Below are positions 17,067-22,830 of a stretch of 25,125 nucleotides of DNA, one piece after another; positions within the stretch are counted from its first letter, which is position 1; each line of letters opens with the position of its first letter. Position numbers and translations under genes: made by a program. Origin of the DNA: a virus; IMG/VR virus record IMGVR_UViG_3300030451_004264, positions 4,962-30,086 of that record; one strand, 5' to 3'. Under the pieces are notes generated by a model. It ran no database searches. It was given only the letters and a program-made list of their open reading frames with translations, and had not been told where the DNA came from.

Positions 17067-17378
17067 TTACTTCACCGTTTCACGCAATTTTTTAATCAGT
17101 TGTTCTTTTGTTCCTTTTGTATCAATGTCATATTCTGCGCAAAGGTTCATAATTTCCGATTTGCGCATACGCATCATTGCACTGTATGAAGGCAATGATT
17201 TGACTTCTTCAACAATTTCAGTAGCCTCTTCAACTATTTCCATTGCTTCTTCGATAGTCAACTGCCCATCTTCAAGTGCCTCTTCAACAAGAGGTTTCAT
17301 TTTTTTCCAGTATTTGTATGCAAGACCTGCGCCAAACAAACCTAATGCGCCAATTGCGCCAATCATTTCAATATCCAT
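17067..17378 (-). CDS. Small membrane-anchored protein with acidic helix and SAP-like C-terminus
   Basis: 103 aa from the ATG at 17378, chosen because AGGTGA lies just upstream; a longer ORF from 17495 only adds residues overlapping the previous gene. Residues 4-20 are a hydrophobic segment (IGAIGALGLFGAGLAY) followed by basic KYWKKMKP, suggesting one membrane helix. Residues about 30-60 are a strongly acidic amphipathic helix. Residues about 70-103 (MRKSEIMNLCAEYDIDTKGTKEQLIKKL) have the two-helix pattern of SAP domains, which often bind DNA. A membrane segment plus a SAP-like domain suggests a role at the host envelope or in the capsid, e.g. during DNA entry or lysis. This is speculation; holin-like function cannot be excluded. 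Confidence 0.65.
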   Translation of the reverse strand: MDIEMIGAIGALGLFGAGLAYKYWKKMKPLVEEALEDGQLTIEEAMEIVEEATEIVEEVKSLPSYSAMMRMRKSEIMNLCAEYDIDTKGTKEQLIKKLRETVK

Positions 17379-17559
17379 TTCGTTCACCTTTTTTCTCTTT
17401 GTATTCAACAACAACTGCTTTTGACAGTGGAACAATCGCAAAATGACGGCTTTCGCCATCCCTATATAGACGGTATCCATGTGGTGTTTCTTCAATGTTT
17501 ACATTAGTGTAGCACTTTTCGGGAGGCACATACACAATTTTACCTTTTCTTTGCGTCAT
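17368..17559 (-). CDS. Small basic protein of unknown function
   Basis: 63 aa (MTQRKGKIVYVPPEKCYTN...), preceded by AGGTGA six bases before the ATG. It overlaps the next gene by 11 bases and its start overlaps the 35-aa ORF stop (ATGA). The sequence looks like a compact beta domain (GYRLYRDG, HFAIVPLSKAVVVEY) with a charged C-terminus. No membrane segment; family not recognised. The start context and coupling make it a convincing gene. Confidence 0.7.
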   Translation of the reverse strand: MTQRKGKIVYVPPEKCYTNVNIEETPHGYRLYRDGESRHFAIVPLSKAVVVEYKEKKGERNGY

Positions 17560-17663
17560 TTTTGTTCACCTGTTATTAAGTCTTTGTTGAGTTTTTTTTC
17601 TTCTGCATCAAGACGCTTTGATTGAGCGTCAAACCATTCATCCAGTATTTTGCATCTTGTCAT
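17556..17663 (-). CDS. 35-aa coupled small ORF
   Basis: Encodes MTRCKILDEWFDAQSKR followed by an acidic-basic helical tail ending GEQK. The start codon shares a base with the upstream stop (TAATG) and its TGA overlaps the next ATG (ATGA), so it exactly fills the gap between two genes. A GGTG lies 11 bases before the ATG. Probably one amphipathic helix. Function unknown; the exact packing suggests it is translated. Confidence 0.55.
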   Translation of the reverse strand: MTRCKILDEWFDAQSKRLDAEEKKLNKDLITGEQK

Positions 17664-18421
17664 TATCGACACACCCATGTCCTTGTTGTTGAAATAGTTG
17701 CACCTGCACTATTGCTTGCTTCAAACACGGCTTTGATTGTTTCGCCTGCGGCAATTTGTCCTACAAGTCCACCTGCTATCCAAAGCCAATACAAAGGACT
17801 ATTGAAAGCCCCTGTGTTAACATTCATTTGACCCAGTAAATTAACATCTTCGGGGTCGGGAACTGCGCCTCCGCCTCCGCCTCCTAAATCATCATCTAAA
17901 AATCCGCCTCCGATTGGGTCAATAGGTTGTTCACCAATACCGCCAAAATCGGGGAAATCGCCAAAACCGCCTTCATCGTCTAAGCCTCCGCCGCCTCCGC
18001 CGCCGCCTATTGCCATCGGCATAAATTGAACATCTGAACCTAAAGCATGGTTGCCATGTCCTTGCCATAAAATGTGGTCGAATTGACCGAGATTTAGAGT
18101 AGGGTTTGCATTGGATAATGTTGCAAGTTTGTGCTTAGTAGGCACAAGTCCTTTTTGCATACTCACTGTAAAAGAAGTTAATGTTGTTCCAGTTGCCATA
18201 GTAAATGGATTTCCTTCTGCAACAACAATTTCATTTTGAGTAGGAACAAAAGGATTTGATGCGGGAGGTGTAAGGTTTACACCAGTATATGCAGAAAGTT
18301 TTGCGCCTAAATTGCCTAAAGCATCCGATGAAACCAAATCCCATGAAGGATTAAAACCGAATGAAGGTGGTGGCGCAGACGCAGTTTGTGCCTGCAAAAT
18401 ACCTACTGATGTTGGCAACAT
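17663..18421 (-). CDS. Gly-rich structural protein, companion of the fibre gene
   Basis: 252 aa directly after the fibre gene (stop TAG followed by ATG) with a perfect GGGAGG ribosome binding sequence in the fibre's last codons. Seen: a Pro/Ser-rich start (SAPPPSFGF), a middle domain (about 25-136) with LWQGHGNHALGSDVQ, and a very Gly-rich acidic linker (about 138-190, with runs of eight and six Gly). The C-terminal domain (about 195-252) contains YWLWIAGGLVGQI and ends RTWVCR. The linker separates two small folded parts, typical of virion decoration or fibre-tip proteins. The hydrophobic stretch near 208-224 could be a membrane helix or a buried strand. No known family recognised. Possibly a fibre-attached tip or adhesin. 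Confidence 0.65.
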   Translation of the reverse strand: MLPTSVGILQAQTASAPPPSFGFNPSWDLVSSDALGNLGAKLSAYTGVNLTPPASNPFVPTQNEIVVAEGNPFTMATGTTLTSFTVSMQKGLVPTKHKLATLSNANPTLNLGQFDHILWQGHGNHALGSDVQFMPMAIGGGGGGGGLDDEGGFGDFPDFGGIGEQPIDPIGGGFLDDDLGGGGGGAVPDPEDVNLLGQMNVNTGAFNSPLYWLWIAGGLVGQIAAGETIKAVFEASNSAGATISTTRTWVCR

Positions 18422-20482
18422 CTAAATGCCTCCCATTACATACCATGCAGAAGGTGCGCCTACATCACCTATACAAACAATTGATGTTCCGTTGTTAATT
18501 GTAGTAGCAAGAGCAGTGCCATTTGATACACCATTAAGTGTATCGTTTGGGTCGGATAAACGAATTGTTATGTCGTTGCCCAATGTGTTGATAATGATAT
18601 ATTGAACACCTGCGGGTGCGCCTGCGGGTAAAGTAAAGAAAATTGCACCTGTATTAACCATACCGTAAACTCTTCCCGATTCTTCAATTGCGGGTGCAGG
18701 GTCAGTAGCAATGACTTCAACGGGGGCACGAAAATGGATTTGTCCTACACAGTCAAGAGTAGCCTCTCCTTCGACTGCGGCGATAGCATTTGCATCTGTA
18801 TATTGAGAAGGAATAGTAGGCTTGTTAAGGATTTGAGCATCGCCACTTGAAGCATTCCAATCTGCATTTACATTGACTTCTGCGCCAGTAGCAATGCCAT
18901 TCAGTTTAGTATGGTCTGCATCTGTAAACACATTTGAGTCTGTTGCACTTTCAACTAATGTGCGTATTTCGGATGCGGTTTGGTCTGCCGTTGCACCTGC
19001 TTCTATTCCATTTAACTTAGTGTGGTCTGCGTCTGTAAAAACATTTGAATCTGTTGCCGCTTCAACTGCCGCCCTTATTTCTGCATCTGTTTGGTCTGCG
19101 GTTGCATTTGCTTCTATACCCAACATTGTGCGCACTTCTGCGGGAGTTAACTCTTCGCTATCACCACTGCCTGTATCATTACGACCAAGAATTGTGTTTG
19201 TTGCTACATTTGACACAACATCAACTGTGCTACTCCCACCGCCGCCGCCACTGCCTACTGCGCTTGAACCAAAGTAAAGTTTGTTTGAATCTCCACTATT
19301 GACCCATAACTGATTTGCCGCAGGGCTTGAAATAACGCTTGCGGGAATAACAATACCGCCACTGCCAACGCTTAGTGTGCCACTTGCACTATCATAAGTA
19401 AAATCACCGTTATGCCCAAGTGATTGTTCAGTTTCTCCAAAAACAACTCTCCCTGCGCCAACAGAAGTTAAGCCTGTGCCGCCAAATGCTACATTGAGGT
19501 TAAACAGTCCTTTGTAGTGATAAACACCATCAGCAATAGGAAAAAAGCCCCATGTTCCATTGATAGTAGGTCTATTCACAAGATGGATTGTTGCGCCTTT
19601 TTCACCATCCCCTTTGATAGAAGCACCTTCGTTGATTGTTAAGTTTGTAAGAGAAAGAATAGAACCAAAAGGTAATATGCAGAATGAACCTACGCCACCT
19701 GCGGTTGCATCAATAACTAAGTTTCTCCATAGAAAAATCCAACCGCCATAAGCAGGGTTTCCATTTACGGGAAAGGTATGTCCTCCCATTTTTCCTTGAA
19801 AAGTCCATGTTCCCCATCCACTATCAAAACTGTTAATTGTTCCCGCTTTTACTTCAAATTGCAAACCAGTGCTATTATGACCCGAATGATGTGCAATAAT
19901 CCAATTCATTTTTCTGTCATCTGCGTTTGGAGTATTGCTTGATGGCGCAACATTTTGTCCTCCCAAAAAAATGCTCATCATAGAAACAGTGTATTTGTTT
20001 TCAGTGCGAGTTGGCGTAATGTATTCGGGTCGAAACCCATAATCAAACTTCATGTGCGGATAAATACCTGCGTCTATTTTGACAACAGTATTACCTGTAA
20101 AATTGAATCTTAAATTATTCCTTGAACTGGAATCTGCAAATGGGTCTGCTACATTGTTTTCAATATACGCAGTATTGCTTTTATACTGTGGTGTTCCACT
20201 AAATGAAACAGTTGTTGCGCTTGTTGATTTGATTGAGTTTTCTTTACCGATGGATAAACCAACTTCGACTGTGCAATTTGCATTCATTGTTATCAAATGC
20301 GGGAATGTTGAGTCTATTGTTATGTTTGCAACAGTGGCTATATTCCAATCGCAGTTTTTTGTGCTAAATGAATTAAATGTTGCACCATCGCCAGTAGCAG
20401 GCACACCCGATGGAATCCAATTAGAAGAATTGTTTGCATCGTTATTTGATGCACCAGTCCATGTATAAACTGTCATTATCAC
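18422..20482 (-). CDS. Fibre-like virion protein (tail/head fibre or adhesin)
   Basis: 686 aa. N-terminus TVYTWTG...NWIPSGVPATGD resembles beta-helix adhesin starts, and the next 300 residues are Asn/Thr/Gly-rich beta sequence with repeating hydrophobic strands (ILSLTNLTINEGASIKGDG). A GRVVFGETEQSLGHNGDFTYDSASG segment is typical of fibre shafts before a Gly-rich hinge (about 408-417). Two 37-aa repeats follow (about 460-533; ADQTxxEIR...VFTDADHTKLNGI), a motif found in many marine virus fibres. A compact C-terminal beta domain closes with WYVMGGI. The start AGGTGTGATA-ATG is good; a second ATG two codons on could also serve. It lies in the head-neck region, not with the tail tip. It may be a head or neck fibre, or a misplaced tail fibre. 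Confidence 0.75.
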   Translation of the reverse strand: MIMTVYTWTGASNNDANNSSNWIPSGVPATGDGATFNSFSTKNCDWNIATVANITIDSTFPHLITMNANCTVEVGLSIGKENSIKSTSATTVSFSGTPQYKSNTAYIENNVADPFADSSSRNNLRFNFTGNTVVKIDAGIYPHMKFDYGFRPEYITPTRTENKYTVSMMSIFLGGQNVAPSSNTPNADDRKMNWIIAHHSGHNSTGLQFEVKAGTINSFDSGWGTWTFQGKMGGHTFPVNGNPAYGGWIFLWRNLVIDATAGGVGSFCILPFGSILSLTNLTINEGASIKGDGEKGATIHLVNRPTINGTWGFFPIADGVYHYKGLFNLNVAFGGTGLTSVGAGRVVFGETEQSLGHNGDFTYDSASGTLSVGSGGIVIPASVISSPAANQLWVNSGDSNKLYFGSSAVGSGGGGGSSTVDVVSNVATNTILGRNDTGSGDSEELTPAEVRTMLGIEANATADQTDAEIRAAVEAATDSNVFTDADHTKLNGIEAGATADQTASEIRTLVESATDSNVFTDADHTKLNGIATGAEVNVNADWNASSGDAQILNKPTIPSQYTDANAIAAVEGEATLDCVGQIHFRAPVEVIATDPAPAIEESGRVYGMVNTGAIFFTLPAGAPAGVQYIIINTLGNDITIRLSDPNDTLNGVSNGTALATTINNGTSIVCIGDVGAPSAWYVMGGI
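18884..19105 (-). repeat. Two tandem 111-bp repeats in the fibre gene
   Basis: Units 18995-19105 and 18884-18994 encode the 37-aa repeat starting ATADQT; the protein segment VFTDADHTKLNGI is identical in both, while the DNA has diverged at third positions. A partial third unit (ATGAEVN) follows. Divergence shows an old duplication kept for its protein structure. Confidence 0.85.
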
Positions 20483-20877
20483 ACCTGCCGACTGTTGCTA
20501 CTGTCGATTGCGAAGGCAGAAGATTCGGCTTCGGCAATCGCTTTAAGCAAGCGGTCGGCTTGTGCTTCAAACGATTTCAGTTGTGCGGAGAGCCGTATAT
20601 CTGTCCTTCTTTGCTCGGCTTCGGGAACATACATTGGGATAGTGTCAATCATAACACGCAGACAATCGACGCAAACAAGAAACTTAATTGCTGATTCGCA
20701 TTCAGTATCGCTCACGCCACTTGTAGCACCAAGACCATACAAAGTGCTACTTCTGCGCATTCTTGTAATCTGCGCACTACGAATAGTAATGTATTCGTCA
20801 ATCGTGCCGTCATTCAGTCCTCTCGGTCTGTTGAGCAAATCACGAATCTGACTTTTTGTTGGATTTGTTATTGCCAT
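20479..20877 (-). CDS. Probable head-tail connector/adaptor protein
   Basis: 132 aa. Helical, with an N-terminal KSQIRDLLNRPRGLNDGTIDEYI pattern as in gp6-type adaptors (short helix, loop, then helices carrying an IRSAQITRMR segment). A Cys/hydrophobic middle (AIKFLVCVDCLRVMI) follows and the C-terminus is a charged coiled-coil-like helix (LKSFEAQADRLLKAIAEAES). AGGTGA lies before the ATG, which overlaps the preceding gene by 38 bases. The fibre gene start overlaps its stop. Lying after the capsid genes supports a connector role, but another adaptor-like protein is also present (the one at 16532-17065), so the exact slot of each is uncertain. Confidence 0.55.
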   Translation of the reverse strand: MAITNPTKSQIRDLLNRPRGLNDGTIDEYITIRSAQITRMRRSSTLYGLGATSGVSDTECESAIKFLVCVDCLRVMIDTIPMYVPEAEQRRTDIRLSAQLKSFEAQADRLLKAIAEAESSAFAIDSSNSRQV

Positions 20878-21262
20878 CCTTCTTCACCTTTGCACTGCTT
20901 GACTTCTTTGGTGTAGCCTTTTTCTTTTCAACCTTTGGTTCGGAATAAACTTCGGTCTTAGGAACATCAATTAAAGTATGGACTTTAGGGTCATAGTGCG
21001 CACGACCCATAGGGAACATTGCGCCAGTCTTGATAAGGCTTCGAGCAAAATCACTGTTTGGAACAAAAACAATAGTGCCAAACGGTATTTCAGCAGGCAA
21101 CTTTTGACGAGCATAAAAGCGAGTCTTAATTCTGCGGAATAAATAACCCAGTCCTTTATCCCATGAGTTAAGACGGTGCATCATTGCATCAAATGAATCT
21201 TCTTCGGGAAGAGGAATGCCCTTCTCTTTAAGAGCCTTTGCAACTGCCGCTTTACTCTTCAT
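20840..21262 (-). CDS. Conserved-looking small head-module protein with Lys-rich tail
   Basis: 140 aa. An N-terminal part KAAVAKALKEKGIPL and a middle with LFRRIKTRFYARQK and FGTIVFVPNSDFARSLIKTGAMFPMG form an apparently folded domain of about 95 residues. The last 45 residues are Lys/Ser-rich and unstructured (KKKATPKKSSS...), suitable for contacting DNA or acidic partners. Preceded by AAAGGTGGT before ATG; it overlaps the 69-aa gene by 11 bases. Function unknown; located directly after the major capsid region, so a head-completion or DNA-binding head protein is possible. Confidence 0.6.
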   Translation of the reverse strand: MKSKAAVAKALKEKGIPLPEEDSFDAMMHRLNSWDKGLGYLFRRIKTRFYARQKLPAEIPFGTIVFVPNSDFARSLIKTGAMFPMGRAHYDPKVHTLIDVPKTEVYSEPKVEKKKATPKKSSSAKVKKDGNNKSNKKSDS

Positions 21263-21461
21263 CCTTTACCACCTTTGGTTTGATTGTCTTATCTTTCAAA
21301 GGGGCAGAAGGCTTTGGTTTCTTTTGCGCAAACTCGGCGCAAAGGTCGGAAACACTGCGTCTGCTTGTTTCTGCGCAAACCAAATCCTTTTCGGATTTCG
21401 TCAAAGCACGACCCAAACGCCTTTCAGCGTATTTGATAAGAAACTCGCTTCTTTCAGACAA
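21252..21461 (-). CDS. Small unknown protein with TTG start, downstream of the capsid gene
   Basis: 69 aa, starting TTG with a GGTGAT ribosome binding sequence five bases upstream, which decides the start. Sequence SERSEFLIKYAERRLGRALTKSEKDL is helical; the middle has two Cys (VCAETS, LCAEFA) and the C-terminus is Lys/Pro-rich and probably disordered. It begins 18 bases after the capsid stop and overlaps the next gene. No family recognised. Confidence 0.6.
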   Translation of the reverse strand: MSERSEFLIKYAERRLGRALTKSEKDLVCAETSRRSVSDLCAEFAQKKPKPSAPLKDKTIKPKVVKDEE

Positions 21462-21479
21462 CTAAATCACCGCCTAACC

Positions 21480-22382
21480 TCAAGCGGTAATGTTTGTAAT
21501 CTTGCAGATACGGTTGTTCTTTCCGCTTGCCGCACCGTCTTGGTGTTCGTGGACTACGCAACCCATGTATCCAGTAAGCATCCAGTCGAAACCAACGCCC
21601 GGAATACGGGTCAATTCAGTTTCTTGGAAACCGTCGCCGTTGTATTGAAGGAACTCGGCGGTTTCTGCGCCCGGAATTAGGAGTAGTGCGGTGTCATCAA
21701 GAAGGGAATCACGACTGTAATAGATAGTCAAGTTTGCCATTCTCTTCAAGTGGTCTTGAAGCGACTCGACAACATTGCCGTAAAGCGTGGTTTGCAGAAG
21801 GACACTGCGATGCTTAGTAGGAACGATAAGAGCCATTGGCTCGTCGCCGCCTACACGACCGTTCTCGAAGATTTTATCCATTGCGCCAAGAATGTTTGCT
21901 TCTGCGTCGCCGCTTCCGCTATCCCATTCCGAACCACCTGCAACTGCAAGGGATTGACCTGCACCATCAATAAGTGCAGAAATGATAAGGTTGTCAATAA
22001 CTGATGCTCGGTTGCGAACAATAGCCATTTGTTGCCTATCCATGTTCTCGAAAGTTTCACCACGAAGTAGCGTGGAGTCAAGGAAAATGCAACGACCCTG
22101 CCCCTTCTTCAAGTGAACGGAATAGTTTGCAGTGCCGATTTTGGTCGGGTCTGCAACTGCGTTATCAGCAAGAGGGTAAGTGAAAGTGCCTTCTGCACCA
22201 GTATACCATGTAAACTCAAGGTATGGAACTGAACGGACACCAACGACTTGCGTTCCGATTGCAATAGTAGTGGACTGCAATTCGATAAAATCACGAAGGG
22301 TTTGTTCAAGGACTGCATCGGCTTGACCGAATGCACCGTCTGCGGCTTCAACAGTTAGGATTTGCTCAAGTGTTTGATTCAT
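21480..22382 (-). CDS. Major capsid protein, HK97 fold
   Basis: 300 aa from the ATG at 22382, chosen because GGAG lies 8 bases upstream; an upstream ATG at 22397 would add five residues. HK97-type features in order: a helical N-arm (EQILTVEAADGAF..., residues 1-30) and a beta region with VRSVPYLEF (E-loop/P-domain, 45-100). A long spine helix follows (about 112-142; ENMDRQQMAIVRNRASVIDNLI), then an A-domain with DEPMALIVPTKHRSVLLQTTL, DDTALLLIPG and a final TRIPGVGFDWMLTGYMGCVVHE. The order protease-scaffold, decoration protein, capsid is standard. Codon use and palindrome content resemble the rest of the window. It should form the icosahedral shell. Very likely correct. Confidence 0.9.
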   Translation of the reverse strand: MNQTLEQILTVEAADGAFGQADAVLEQTLRDFIELQSTTIAIGTQVVGVRSVPYLEFTWYTGAEGTFTYPLADNAVADPTKIGTANYSVHLKKGQGRCIFLDSTLLRGETFENMDRQQMAIVRNRASVIDNLIISALIDGAGQSLAVAGGSEWDSGSGDAEANILGAMDKIFENGRVGGDEPMALIVPTKHRSVLLQTTLYGNVVESLQDHLKRMANLTIYYSRDSLLDDTALLLIPGAETAEFLQYNGDGFQETELTRIPGVGFDWMLTGYMGCVVHEHQDGAASGKNNRICKITNITA

Positions 22383-22411
22383 TTTTTTCATCTCCATTTA
22401 TTTTTTTGTCA

Positions 22412-22819
22412 TCAAGCAATGATGGATGCACCAGTCATCACAGGAACGAGGTCGCCTGCGGAGGAAGAAGTAGTCTTTCCTTCTCCGATGTAAAGTCCGA
22501 CTTTCTTGTTTGAGCCTGCGGTAGTAGTCAAAAGACCACCTGCACCTGCATAAACAGTAAGTCCAGTAGTGTAAGTTTGGGATGCGGCAGAAGCAATCAT
22601 CAGCACACCGCCCATTGGGGTATAGCCGACCGTTCCGCCCGACACAAGACCGCTTGCATCACGCTCGGATTCATCCATTGATACACCGAGAGCGACTTCG
22701 CCTGCGGCAGTCAAGTCGAGTTTGTTGTTTGTTCCATCGTTAGTCAACAGATAACCTGCGCCAACAACAGTCGTTCCAGACTTTAGAGTAGCATTTCGTG
22801 GGGTATTCATTGCAGTCAT
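22412..22819 (-). CDS. Capsid decoration (cement) protein
   Basis: 135 aa between scaffold and capsid genes, the usual position for decoration proteins that bind the outside of the shell and stabilise it. The sequence is small, Gly/Ala/Thr-rich and all-beta (GYLLTNDGTNNKLDL, GEVALGVSMDES, GGTVGYTPMGGVLMIA, KVGLYIGEG), like the small trimeric capsid proteins of other tailed viruses. AAGGTGAT precedes the ATG by five bases; a second ATG three codons on is possible. No Cys or membrane segment. Good positional and compositional support. Confidence 0.75.
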   Translation of the reverse strand: MTAMNTPRNATLKSGTTVVGAGYLLTNDGTNNKLDLTAAGEVALGVSMDESERDASGLVSGGTVGYTPMGGVLMIASAASQTYTTGLTVYAGAGGLLTTTAGSNKKVGLYIGEGKTTSSSAGDLVPVMTGASIIA

Positions 22820-22830
22820 TTTTCATCACC

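Noticed and set aside
17379-17495. Longer N-terminus for the SAP-like membrane protein from 17495
   Set aside because: It is a shadow of the 63-aa gene in another frame; the AGGTGA site fits the ATG at 17378.
18884-19105. CRISPR-like or regulatory direct repeats
   Set aside because: The repeats are contiguous, in frame, encode a known fibre motif and differ at third positions.
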